DNA of 64,000 nucleotides from Aspergillus flavus (lineage: Eukaryota > Ascomycota > Eurotiomycetes > Eurotiales > Aspergillaceae), in contig NC_092410.1 in assembly GCF_009017415.1 (NCBI RefSeq), forward strand, positions 3,906,001 to 3,970,000, written 5' to 3'. A model generated the notes under the pieces. The model made no database searches. It was not told where the DNA came from and saw nothing but the letters and a program-made list of their open reading frames with translations. Position numbers and translations under genes: made by a program. Numbering within the stretch: the stretch's first letter is position 1; each line of letters begins with the position of its first letter. This document shows, piece after piece, positions 33,586 to 45,126 of the stretch.

Positions 33586-34787
33586 CTATGGAATAGCATA
33601 TGTAGTCTGTGTGGGCCATTGAGGTTCTGTGACATAACTGGCGTAGGTGGAATGGCTGTTGGCATCATCTCGACAATCGGCAGTACCACGACGTTTGCCA
33701 GAGATTGGACATGAAGCGGTCAAGCTATGGTTGCTGGGAATAGCGAAAGTCATCCTCGACCACAGGCGGATGATCGGCCGCACAGTCGCCAGACTGCCAG
33801 CGGTGATGCCCAGGCCAGCTTCGACGTTGGAGCAGATGGAGATTTGTGTGGTTGCGTCTGCGAATGGTTAGGATTGTGAAGCAGTAGCAGTAAGAGGTGC
33901 AACGAACGGAGAAAGTCTGGACTCTTGGCCGAACCGAGATACGGGATGCGGGCGATCACAGCAGCGCTCGCTCTACAGAAAGGGTTTTAGTGTCAAGTAC
34001 AACAATCCAGGGCGGTTCCAGAACGAACATGCAAGCAATCCCTAAGATCCCCGCCACGGCGGTTTTCGTCCGACGATCCATTTGAAGCCTCCAGACGAGG
34101 AGCACTGGAAGGATGCCGATAATGAAATCACAGGTTGCCGCCACCGCACTGTACATGTATACAATGCCGAGGAGCAAGTCCATATCCAGGCAGTGTCCTT
34201 CGATCGACAGGCGATCCCAATAATAGGAGACTGGCTGGCATTGGAACATCGCCACGAAAAAAAGGACAATCCCCACCGTCGTGGACAGCGCCATCACTGC
34301 ATAGAGAATCCAAATATGGATGCGCTCGACGGTTAGACGAAGTAAACTGATGGTAATTGATAGTCGGCCGATCGTCACGGTGGTGACATACAGAATCTGG
34401 CCAAGCCACCAAAACTAATCAATGAGAAGGGTCAATCAAAATGGCGGCAAAGGAGGAGAACAACACTGACCAAGTATCCGCGACGGATGTCCTCGGGTCG
34501 GTCAACTAGGTATGTCACCGTTTTCCCGGCTCCAGAGGAGGCGTTGAGGAAGGTACACACGGCGAATGCCACATTGAAAAGCTCGAATAGCTGTCAGCGC
34601 GAATCCAGGAGAAGATGAATGCGAGACTGCACACCATCGCCATGACCATCAATGCATCATCGTGTCCGAAGGCGCGCACAATACTCAATCGAACAAAACA
34701 TCGTAGACCAACCGCCACCAGCGACGTCCCTAGGAAGACGGCGGTGACTATAATTAGGGCATTGCTATTGTTACTCCCAGATCCCAT
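33586..34787 (-). CDS. Second SAT4-type (fungal rhodopsin-like) integral membrane protein
   Basis: Five exons: 34787-34635, 34590-34471, 34414-34029, 33972-33908 and 33857-33586, giving 331 residues. Joins were set by conserved reading: FGHDDALMVMAM|LFELFNVAFAV, RRGYL|FWWLGQILYVTTVTIGRL, GILGIAC|IASAAVIARIPYLG and DFL|H-ATTQISICSNVEAGLGI. These reproduce the GHDDALM, LxxxSITISLLRL, FQCQPVSYYWD, CDFIIGILPVLLVWRLQM and NVEAGLGITAGSLATVRP landmarks of the Fung_rhodopsin/SAT4 family (PF20684). Two introns use a GTTCGT donor. Seven helices are expected, with a short polar tail. It converges on the decarboxylase and diverges from the CP2 transcription factor. Function is unknown. It is a distinct paralogue of the SAT4-type protein 10 kb to the left, not a recent duplicate. 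Confidence 0.88.
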
Positions 34788-36242
34788 TGTCCAGTGACGG
34801 TGACGGTGGCTGTACCTAGATATCGAGACGGGCTCTCGGACAGCCTTCGAAAACTGGGGTCTGGGGAGTTCTTCAGGATCTGCAACATTGCTGATATAAT
34901 AATTGATCACTTGCGCAAGGGAGGTAAACTCTATTGACTGAGAGATCTGACACGTTGGCTCAAATTCATGTCCATCTTAACCACGGTTGTTTCCGCGCTG
35001 GGCCGTGGAACCTCGACGGAGTCTAGACTACAACATCAAGCGTCAAGGTAGGTTCCAGCTTATTCGTTCTTTGGGTTTCTCAAAAATGGATCATCTAAAC
35101 TCTGCAAATCGTCAGATGATGAGCACCATTCGATAGTACAAGCGTACAGGTAGTTACCTTGGGCACCGATTTGATCCATCCTATCGGTAGGTTACCCGTC
35201 ATAAAGCAAGTCAGTCATGCTTTCACTGATCGACGATGGAAGGTTTCGCGACGTCACTCGCATATCAGCTCGGACCTCTTCATAGTATGTCATCTTTTCC
35301 AAGGGCCTACAATAGTACACCACCAGGGATTCGTATCCTCGTCTACAGATATACAATTTTGGTTTGGTTCAGCATTGCGCCAGAGATGTGACCCCGTTAG
35401 CGCTCCACCTCCACAGAACTGGTTAAAGGCGGCCCGATGAGGCAACGTGGCATGCGGGTGAGAGATCTGCTTGGCAACATTGGACAACGATCACACTTCA
35501 GGACAGCCTGCCTCTTTGAGATATTGTGTACATACTTACTCCGTACAGTGCCATCGGTGGAACTAATTGCCAGCCACGTCACGTGCGATCAGCCCCGGAA
35601 CCTTACCGAGTTGGGTTATTCTATTGGCCCTCGTGCAAAGGAATGGGGACTTGGATATCCACACAAATATGTAGGATCCTAAAGGCACACGGCGATCAGC
35701 GGTAGAACTAGAACGTCATGGATACGTCATTCTAGATTGCTTGGAAAACTTGTCTCTTGGCAGGATTTAAAGGTTCACAACAGGCATCAATGCAGGAACG
35801 GCGAGAGAGGAGTGAAGACCGAATCAATTCGCAGACATTGCCCTACCGAGAACCGCTGGAGGTACACCAAAAAGGAACCGGACAGACTTGTGAATTGGGC
35901 GTATCGCTCGAGAGGGCAGGTCCAATTCGAAGTTCTTGCATGTTTGGATCAGGGATAGCATAAGACCCCGTGACCAAGCCCCGTGCGCTCGCTCTGATTG
36001 GCGGGAAGGTGCATGGCGACCATTCATCGGCTCTCACTTCCGTCCCAATCGTGAGCAACAGCGCAAACCAACTCCTTCTGTTTCATGCCGCGTGGATGGA
36101 GCAAACGTGCAATCACGCTGGGCACTGTCGTTGCAGACTCTACTAGTAGTACTGTACATAAAATAGGACACCCCCGTGCCCTACGCTATGGACTTCCACT
36201 GACACACGCCACGTCGCGAGACTCACGGTAGAGAGCGGGAAA
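34788..36242. promoter_or_regulatory. Divergent promoter region between the SAT4-type gene and the CP2 factor
   Basis: 1.46 kb without a supported gene. Open frames here are short and overlapping on both strands. A long 5' region is common for developmental regulators, and the right part probably holds the CP2 gene's promoter and leader. Confidence 0.45.
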
Positions 36243-38433
36243 ATGTTTGGCAAGAGGTAATTTGAAATGCGCATACGCGACCGACATTCACCCTGGCGTC
36301 GGCTCAACAGCACTTCTTCAGGAAAACATCGCAGAAACCGAACGAGGAGCTCATTCGAGAATTTCGCAATGATTTCCCCCATGTCTTTTCCGAGCTTTCG
36401 ATCGCGTCGACGCTCCACCCGCAGGGTCTTGTCACCCACGCCCAACCAGGTGCCCTGCAGCCTGCGCCCTGGAACGAACAACCGTCCATGCGATCGAATC
36501 TCGTCAATTTTGTGAGTCCCACGGGTCAGCTGCAGGGCTTATACACGCCACTGCCCGATCAGATGTGCGCCGTCTTGCATAGCCCGGCGGGGGACTTGCA
36601 CACCCCGACCGTGGAGTGGAACCTGACCAGCTCGCCCTCCCGCTGGACACAAATGCTCAGTGGCCAGACGATTCGTTCCCAGGATGACCCTCTACCCGCC
36701 AACATCGCCATGTTTCCCTCGGTCGACCCGAGCCAGGTCTTCTCCAATGCGAACCCATTCACCCCGACGTTCGATGAGCCACCCAGCGTCACGCGCTATT
36801 TTGATCATGATCACCGGGAATACATGGCCCCGGATGAATGCGATCGGAAAGAGTCATTCGCAACCTCCGTCCGGGAACTCTCAACGGATCACTCAGTATC
36901 GCTGGCGTCGAATGTGCCGGAGAGGGTCTCCGTACATCCAGAAATTCCGTACTTCTTTCCCCAGTTCTCTCTCGGCCAGCGATGGACGCTAACGTGGGCA
37001 AACCATGCAGATTCCGCTACCATGTCATCCTCCATGCGCCCACCGCGATGTTCGACCATGCCCGCGATATCCCCGTGACCTATCTGAACAAAGCTCAGGC
37101 CTACACCATCACGGTCGTCGACTCCCGCCCACCGGTCGCGCCCACCCGGCCGGTCCAATACCGGACCCGAATCGGAATCGCGTTCGAAGAACTCACCCAC
37201 CGATCCAATCCGGCCCTTTGCTGGCAGCTGTGGCACGACGCGCGGGGTGGGAGTGACGCCGAGCGACGCGGCAGTAGCCCCTGTGCGGTGGAATTGGTGG
37301 CGCTAAAGGGAGGTGGCCGGGAGACGCCTGATCCGACGTGGCATCTGGAGAGTGCGTCCTTTAACCAGTTCTGTGTGTCGTGGACGAGCTCGGGCGAGGC
37401 CCATTCGGCAGAATGCCGGATTCTCGTGCGATTCCACTTTCTCTCCACGGATTTTACTCAATCCAAGGGGGTGAAGGGGGTTCCAGTGAGACTATGCGCG
37501 AAGACGGAGAGGATCTTGTCCCCGGAATGCCCACCGGAAGGCGAGACCGAGGCGGAGATATGCTACTGCCGGGTGAAGGTCTTCCGGGATCATGGTGCCG
37601 AAAGAAAGCTGGCGAACGATGTCGCTCACATCCAGAAGTCGATTGAGCGTGTCGAAAAACAAATCGCCCGGGCGGACTACCACGGTGGTGCTCTAGGTAA
37701 GAAGCAGAAACGCAGGAGCGTCGCGCGCGGACCCACCCCGAGTGATCCCACCCGATCCATGAGTCGCTCCCCCAGCGTATCTACCCCGGGCGACCTATAC
37801 AAGGTCCTATACGATCTACAACAGCTGTTCTCCTCAGCCCTCTCGGTGAGTGTGTTCTCTCTGCCTGGGGATGAGCAGGACGACCCCGATCAGTTGGCTG
37901 GCATCACGCTGGGGAACCATCCTCCTTCGTCGCCCGGTGGGACGGACGTTCGTGGCAATACCGACCACGATGGTCCGACTGAAGATGGGTTACCTGGTCG
38001 ACCGTCTCGGTCTCCCGTCCAACGGTCGTTCAGTATCACTCCGGGCAAGGCCTCGGCGGCAGACCCGGCACCCGGTGAGCTTTGTCAATTTCAGCGTGCA
38101 CTGAACGGGAGAGCTAACCTATTCTCAGTGGCCTGTTTCTATGTCCAAATCCAGAAGAATCACCGTTCGAGTACCTACTACCATGCGATGTACCTAGCGC
38201 AGCGGACCGTCCGCGATTTGGCGTTGCAGCTATCCAAGCTCGCTCGGATCGACCTGAGAGGTATCGTTCGCGTGGTCCATGTCAAACGAATGGGATTATC
38301 GATCATAGTCGATGACGATGTGATCCAACACCTGCCAGAGGGTCAAGACATGATTGCGAGCTTCGTAGAGACCCCCGCCGTGAACCGTGATCTGCGTTGC
38401 CGGCCTCGTTTTGAGGTGCGATTGACCTATTAG
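36243..38433 (+). CDS. Grainyhead-like CP2-family transcription factor
   Basis: Four exons: 36243-36256, 36322-36948, 37011-38074 and 38129-38433, giving 669 residues. The first exon is only 14 nt (MFGK plus two bases) and joins to KTSQKPNEELIREFRNDFPHVFSELS. The second intron (GTACTT...ATGCAG, branch CTAAC) joins SVHPEIP to FRYHVILHAPTAM. The DNA-binding CP2/Grh domain follows: RYHVILHAPTAMF, PVTYLNKAQAYTI, RTRIGIAFEELTHRSNPALCWQLWHDARG, FNQFCVSWTSS and RFHFLSTDFTQSKGVKGVPVRL. The C-terminal part after a serine/proline-rich linker carries a small ubiquitin-like dimerisation region (VRVVHVKRMGLSIIVDDDVIQHLPEGQDM). This is the fungal grainyhead-like class; Neurospora csp-2, which controls conidial separation and wall genes, is the best-known member. 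A further intron near 37843 (GTGAGT) is possible but not required. Confidence 0.9.
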
Positions 38434-39370
38434 ACATGATTGGCGCCTCACGTCAGTCATCTTCATAGTTTACTGGATAATATCCTTCCAAGAGAATCAT
38501 AAACACACCCGTAACCGCACGGCAGATCTTACGCCGAGGACTCCGGATCCGCATAAGAATTATCGTAGATCGACGAAACCTCGATGACCCCCGGGGGAGC
38601 ATACATAAATTATCTTTAGATTGCAGCCATACGTCAGATTAGATGACTAGAGATGAGTCAACAATTCACAAACTTCCAAGGTTTTTCATGGTTTTCTTCC
38701 TTGTTGAGGCTAGCGTAGCTATGTGGTGCGCGATATATATATGCGCACTCCTGCGTAGAGTGTATGGCACACTGTATGAATCTGGGGTCGCCCGGTAAGG
38801 CGTTGACAGTGGGGAGACACCTGCATAAACAGTGGGTCATGATGATGGAGTCGTCGCGATATCGAGATGATTTCATCGATGTGAGTACCAAGGATGAACC
38901 CTAAAGGCCATGCGAGACATGACGAGGTCACGTGTGATGCTCTCTGATACTCTGCCCTACAAAACTTCTTCGTTAGTTTACCCATCCCAGGGTCAACCTC
39001 ATAGACTCCGCCCTGTCAGCCACCCGCGGCGTTCCAGACTTCTTCCACGGCACTCGTTCTCCGGCACAGCCCAAGAAATTCGAATCAATGCACTGCGCCT
39101 CAAGCGGTGACTCTTGGGGCCAAGAACTCACTGCCCGTCTGATTGGAACGTGACCGGCGTGTGACGTCAGCCAACCTTAGGCAGTGACCTCAGGCCGCAA
39201 CTAGTCCCGATCCGGACTGGTTGCCAACGGTGGCTCATTCAAGATATCTCGTATATCAGGCCCGGATGTCCTGGCCCCAAGACAGAACAGAAAACTTTGT
39301 GTTCTTTCCTACGCACTCGCTCAGTCTTCAATCGCTGTATCCTCTAGTCTGCGCTACTCTTTTATCTGGC
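38434..39370. other. Intergenic spacer and promoter of the RCR-type gene
   Basis: 937 bp with the CP2 3' UTR and the promoter and leader of the small membrane protein. No other gene content was seen. Confidence 0.45.
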
Positions 39371-39995
39371 CATGGTCACATAGTAAGTCACACCAGAGAC
39401 TCCCACTCTTCCAGTTGCTTCCGACTTTCGACGTCATGGCATTGTTTGCGACAAACCTGGATATCTTGGCTTATTTCACATTATCTCTGACTAACCAATA
39501 CCAGTTGCCGCGACCGGTGGGGGAACATCTATCGGTGTCGGTCGTCATGGCATAACTGGGGTCGTTGGGTCTTACTGGCCGTCATCATCGTAGTAGCCTT
39601 GATAGCCTTCTTCTTTTACGCGTACGTTACATCCCATCGGCCTCCCAGTCCGCCGTTCTTGGGACCCTTTACTGACAATATATCTCCATAGATGTCTCTC
39701 GGCTCGTAAACGCCGTCGCCACGGTCAACGACCCATCTACGGCACCGGCTGGATCCCAGGCACACAGCCTCCGCCAGGCCAATGGCAGCAACAGCAATAT
39801 CCATCTCAACCACCACCTGCGCCGCCGGGATACCAACCGTCCACCGAGCATGGATACGGGCAGAATTACGGTTCAAACCAAGGGTACTTTGGTCAGCAGC
39901 AGTACGGATCCGAGCTACAGCAGCCACCGAACGCATATGCGCGAGACGGCGTATACTCACCCCCCGCGGGACCACCGCCGGGTCATCCGAAGTAG
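39371..39995 (+). CDS. RCR-type membrane protein (chitin synthesis regulation, Congo-red resistance)
   Basis: Three exons: 39371-39381, 39505-39621 and 39692-39995, giving 143 residues. The 11-nt first exon gives MVT plus a split Tyr. The rest reads CRDRWGNIYRCRSSWHNWGRW, then a single membrane segment VLLAVIIVVALIAFFFY, a basic stop-transfer CLSARKRRRHGQRP with IYGTGW, and a Pro/Gln/Tyr-rich cytosolic tail ending SPPAGPPPGHPK. This is the RCR domain layout (PF12273). Yeast RCR proteins affect chitin deposition and vacuolar or endosomal transport of plasma-membrane proteins through PY-type motifs in the tail. The first intron is long for this window (123 nt), so the N-terminus is the least certain part. 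Confidence 0.83.
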
Positions 39996-40469
39996 GGGAT
40001 ACCAGAAAAGAAGTTTATGGATACATATAGACGTAATACATGGTTACGAAAGGAATTGACGAAGTGCCATTGGGCGTGTTATGATAATCGGGTTACGGTG
40101 GCTTCAATTCGAGGGTAATCGGAGTTTCTTTGATTTTCTTTCCACAGGGGGCTTTTACTAGATTTCTGGCGTCTGGTTGGACATGGAATACCAGATACCT
40201 ATTCTTCGATAAGTTAATGAAAAACGTCTCATTTATACTATGAGAACAGAACAGAAAGTGTTGCACGGTAATATACTGGTTGATACCCAATTACTCTGAT
40301 AGTCGTAGGTATTCCTTGCACCATGATTATCCGATCCAATGATGGGTTAAGATACCATGTAGATCCAATACCTTGTAGCATAAGAGGACGTGCATGATAA
40401 TCAAATCCACACTAGTTTGACCCAGAGTCATATGACCTCCCCCGTCAGCACAGCTCGTCGCTCACCACC
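39996..40469. other. Spacer between convergent genes
   Basis: 474 bp between the RCR-type gene (+) and the peptide transporter (-). AT-rich 3' UTR sequence without other content. Confidence 0.5.
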
Positions 40470-42518
40470 TTACAACTCCTTGCCCGCCCGTTCACTCTTC
40501 GTTGTGAGCGTGGTATCAACATAATCCTTTTCCTCAATCATAAATTTATCATGATTCAGCGAGCGGAACCGGAACCAAAACAAAATGGTCTGGACGGCCA
40601 GCGCTACTGCTGGTGCGCCCCAAATCCAAATTAAATAAGGGTCCTGCGTGACGGGGATGAGGACCTCACCCAGCGCACTGGACAGCGCTGTGGTGAACAG
40701 GAAGATGGCCATCACTAGCCCGCGCATGGAAGGAGGAGCGCGCGCATACGCCAGTTCATACGCCGTGACGTTGCAGAAGAGCTCCGACAGGGCACCCAGA
40801 ATGACATTCGGGAGCTGCCACCAGATCAGGAGCGGACTGACGCCCGCGTCGCAGGATGAGGCGTAGTACCCGCAGGGTGAGGTCTTGTACACGCGCCACT
40901 GGACGATGGCACCGATCACCCCCGAGATCATGGCCAGGACAAAGCCGAAGGTGATGCGGCTGATGCGCCCAAACTTGATGTTGTAGCGCAATAGCAGGGG
41001 GTAGAGAATGTAGCTCAGCACAGGTGTCGCGACAATGATGGTCAGGGCGTTGAAGTTGTTCAACAGGTCATTTGGAGCTCCGTTTGTCGTCATGGAGGCG
41101 CCTTGGTTACTTGCGACTGAGCCAATACCGCCGTCGTTGATGTTGTAGATGGGGAAGTAGAAGAACACTTCCGTTGCGACTGCGGAGGGTTAGCATGATA
41201 TAGAACAGTGCAGGTGTGAAAGACGACATGCCCAAGGTCCGACGAACGTCATCCACTAGCTTGTCGGTCCATTCCACTTGGATGCCCTCCGCGGCCAAGA
41301 CGCTCGGTCGCGCTGCGTCAAAGAAGTTCTTGCGCCAGACTCGAAACTTGTTGCGCCGCAGTGCCATAGAGATGATCTTCACGGCGTTGTTCAGATCGGA
41401 ATTTCCACTCGGTGGCTGCTTGTGAGTTCTCTTGTAAGCCAACGCCAGCACCACGGGCAAAAGGAAGTAGATAATGCCCGCTAACAGGAACGCAAGCCAG
41501 TAGCCCACATACTTCTCCGCGTACGTGGTAGCGAGCATATAAAAAGCACCAACGTTGACCACCCCGTAGAAGATCAGCATGGTGCGGCTACTGGTCAGTT
41601 CGGGGTCCACAATCACTTTCTCCCCGGATTTGAGCACTTTGGTATAGGCCTTCTTGTTCCGATGTTGGTCCAGGATGGTCGGTGCAATGTTTGGCTTGAA
41701 TATCCCAGCGCCAAGCGCCAGGGTCAGCAGACTGATGATGAATGGAGGCGCCGAATGCGCCGTGCCCTTCTGCAGGACAGATGGAAGGGCACCAAAGATC
41801 TGGATCAAGTGCGCGATACCGCAGATCAGGACACCTACACAAATGGCCTTGTATCGACCGACATGAACGTCGGCCCACCTGCGAGGATTAGCACCGGGGA
41901 ACGTCGACAACCATTGCAAGCGAGGGTGAAAGTGGGCATCCTACCATCCTCCCAGAATGGGAAGTATATAGGCCAAAAAGGCGAACAGCAACACCAGTCC
42001 GGAACTGGCCTGCAAGCCCATTCCCAACCCTCCAGCAGTCTCCTGCGTGCCACGCGGTGGAGCACCCGCGCCATTCCCGCCTATAAACTGCTGTCAGCCA
42101 GTTCCTTCACTCAGGTTAATTGGATGACAAGCATGCCTTTCGGTAGAGGAAATTCAATAAAGTTGGAGAAGACAGTCTGAGCACCGAAGTAGGAGGCTCG
42201 CTCCGCGAATTCAACCAGGCATAGCGAGTAGGACACGATCGGCAGGTTGTCCGCGACTTTGCGGAGGGCGCTTTGCTCTTCTGGTGTCGGCTCAGGATAT
42301 TCATCACTGTCCACTGAACTGGTGGCTGTGGCCGTTACTTCATAGGCCTGTTTCTCGGCGTCGAACCCGGCCGGCCCATTGACCACCGAGTCCAGGACCT
42401 CACCCGGTCCCCGAGCGGCAATGGCATCGTCGACGACATTTTGTCCGCCTGCGAGAGCTGGATTTGATGACTGTGGTCAGCTATTGGAAGACTTGAGAGT
42501 AGGTCGAAACATACACAT
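40470..42518 (-). CDS. POT/PTR-family proton-coupled di/tripeptide transporter
   Basis: Five exons: 42518-42515, 42457-42137, 42080-41945, 41878-41232 and 41179-40470, giving 605 residues. The first exon is just ATG plus T, joined to the sequence reading SLAGGQNVVDDAI. POT signatures: LVEFAERASYFGAQTVFSNF (helix 1), GTQETAGGLGMGLQ, GGWWADVHVGRYKAI, LGAGIFKPNIAPTILDQ (PTR2 signature), FYGVVNVGAFYML and, after the last intron, EVFFYFPIYNINDGG. The C-terminal half has the usual extra helices and LSELFCNVTAYELAYARAPPSMRGLVMA. Two introns (42081-42136 and 41180-41231) begin with GC rather than GT. Both are fixed by strong family conservation on each side. It is a plasma-membrane importer of small peptides and lies convergent to the RCR-type gene. 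Confidence 0.92.
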
Positions 42519-43580
42519 GATGGTATAGTCTAGGTCGCTCGGATAATTCTCCTCTGTGGGGACAGAGATAGGCGTTTCGGATACCACAAGAGGCGAACTG
42601 GTAGGCTACAAGCATCCTTATATTGGGTCCTACAGGCTTAGCTTGTGCGTGCAGTGTGAGACAGCGAGGGCAGGTGGGCGGACGCCCGGCGGCGATAGTG
42701 CTAGGCGAAGGAAGATAGATTAGGGTGCATGAGTCCCAGGGGAGATGGAGCAGCCTGGTTGGATGTCCACGATATGGCGCATGCTTAGCTGCGATGTCGT
42801 ACCAGGTAGCATTGGCTCCTTGGAGGTCTTATCGCCTGGCCCTAGTGATGTAGCCCCTAGCGCTGCATCGGAAAAACTTGGCTTTATGAACAAGCAGCAC
42901 GCTAGATGCTTATCAGTGGCAGTCCGACCCACTCTGGTGACCCCCGTCCTAGTGGTTATTCTCATTCTAGCCCTTCGTCACGTCATTTACTGGCAGCAAC
43001 CGGCCATTTTATGTTACCTAAAACCACTTCTCATTGGGCCTCTGCCGAGTCGGCTTGGGCAGAAGGGTGTTAGCCCCTGTTGCGGACAAATATTAGTACA
43101 TTACTACTATTCGATGTATTGGGAAACATGGCTTTGGCGAGACACGCAATGACGGATTGTCTATAATACGACTGCCTGTTCGTTGAGATTTTGGGCTCGA
43201 ACGGTGGAGCCATCATTGAAGTGATACCCATATCGCCATGCAATAGTAATCACCAGGTGCCCGAGTTACGTACTGTACCTGGCCTATGATGCCGTTGAGA
43301 AAGTAGCGTGAAATAAAAATTCCTATCCACTCGCAAGAAGCTGGCCCGAACCATCACATATTAGACATAACAAGTGATTGTTGCACTTATAGTACCCCTT
43401 GTGTAGAGGCCCTCATAACAGCAGCCAAAAACATGAAGTTAATGCCAAAGAGCTATTTTATGTCGATATGCAGCTTATTTTGCCTGTAGCCATGATCACT
43501 AGGGAATGCCTCCTATTCTCATCACCTATCCCTTGATGACCAGAATAAAGGACAATGCAAAGAGCATTCTTTGCTCAGGT
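42519..43580. other. Intergenic region upstream of the peptide transporter
   Basis: 1.06 kb between the peptide-transporter start (transcribed left) and the 3' end of the amino-acid transporter. A 135-codon open frame at 42745-43152 has no family-like features and overlaps this promoter, so I do not call it. Confidence 0.45.
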
Positions 43581-45126
43581 TCAAGCAGAACACGTGAATG
43601 GTTTCCCAATGGAATTTGACTCGAACTTATGAACCTGCCAAAGTTTACGTTAGCACCCAATAAGCAGCAGAAGTAAAAAAGAGGGAGCTCACTAGCTCGG
43701 CAATGCTGGCGTACGTGCCGCATCCAAAGACGATCATCCCAACAATAAACACCACGAGATTGTACATAGCAGTCTTCAAGTTGTGCTTTTCGTACCATGC
43801 ACCCTCCCTAAGAAGAACGTACCATATGACTGGTGGGAGATAGAAGGATAAGCCCGAAACGAATAGTGATGAAATGATAGATAGTAGCTCAGAGAAGACA
43901 GGGATGGCCTCGGCAATAACCCACGCGAGAATGGTAACGAAAAGCACAAGTCCAAGCCATGTAATCCAGCCTCTTGGGGTATTGATGTACCGGACAACTG
44001 AGTTGCGATATACCTTTCCGTGGATATACCGACAGACCACCGTGGTGTTGATCGAGCCCGAGATGAAGATCACTGGAAGCGCGATACCGAAAACGACCCT
44101 TGAGATAACAGGACCTGCTGACAGTAGAGCAGGGGACTGCACCTCCTGTCCCACGAATGCGTAGATAAGCGAGCCTGTTAGAGTATAAATAACGATTTGA
44201 ATGCCTCCGAGCCACCAGAGGGTCTTGACGTAGTCCTCTGGGGTGTGCATTTCTTCCATGAACGATGGTAAGCAGCCACCGAAGGAATAGGCGAATACAA
44301 TACTGTTGGTGGATACGATAGCCTCTGCGAAAGTGATTCCTTCCTTTGGCCACGGCGACCAAGCAGCAAGACCGACATTAAACCCACCGGAACCGTTCGC
44401 ATTTTGAACCCCAGTGGCTATCATCGTGACCCCTATCGCTAGAATGATCGAGGCAAAGTCAATGTAGCCTAATATGGCGACATCTGCAAATGCCGGGGGA
44501 ATCGCAAGTATCAGCAATATTGCAGCAGACGTGATGCTAAAGACGACCGAGCACACGTCACTTTGTGTGATGGTTTTAAAGGCGATGGCACCGGTCAAGC
44601 AGTGGGATCCAACAACGAATATCAGCAGGCAAACGAAACTAGCTATAAAGATCTTCGATCCAAGGTTTCCCAGAAGTAGCCGCCCGACATCTGCATAATG
44701 AGCGATCTCAGGGTACTTGAGCTTTACCTGTCCAATGTTGTAGCTTGCATACATCGCAACAAAGCCGATACCGATTGTCATGATCACCCCTGCAACCATG
44801 CCAAGAGTGGCGAATGCATAAGGTAAGCCCAAGCTCCCAAGAGCAATGCCCTCGACTATGGAAACGACAGTAAGCCGTTTCCAACCGAGGCGATGGAAGT
44901 GCGCGTCTCCTTTAATGGCACATTGCCTCTCTTCATCCGAGCGGCCCTCTTCCTCGAGGAAGGCCTTGCTGGCCATCACACCCCTGCTGACCTGAGTGAT
45001 AATGGCGTCGTCTTTCCGAGTGCTTTGGCCAGTCACAGCTCCAGATGACTTCGTTGTTCTATGGTCCATTCGGCGGGTTATGACAGAGGTGGCTGCGTCT
45101 AGCAGAGACAAGTAAGTAGATTTCAA
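43581..45126 (-). CDS. AAAP-family amino-acid transporter
   Basis: Two exons, 45126-43693 and 43634-43581, give 495 residues. A start at 45069 (MDHRTTKSSG) would give 476 and is also plausible. The short last exon follows a GTGAGC...GGCAG intron with a GCTAAC branch and replaces a read-through tail by VHKFESNSIGKPFTCSA. Eleven or so membrane segments begin after a polar N-terminus. Aa_trans (PF01490) hallmarks are HRLGWKRLTVVSIVEGIALGSLGLPYAFATLG, YASYNIGQVKLKYPEIAHYADVG, VFAYSFGGCLPSFMEEM and FGIALPVIFISGSINTTVVCRYIH. The length and order are normal for fungal neutral amino-acid permeases of this family. It is probably at the plasma or vacuolar membrane. Substrate range is not readable. Confidence 0.92.

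Noticed and set aside
36838..38433. A 531-codon open frame as a stand-alone gene
   Set aside because: It is the correct frame for the CP2 domain only from 37011 onward. The upstream part is intron or wrong-frame sequence. The conserved N-terminus comes from exons at 36243 and 36322.
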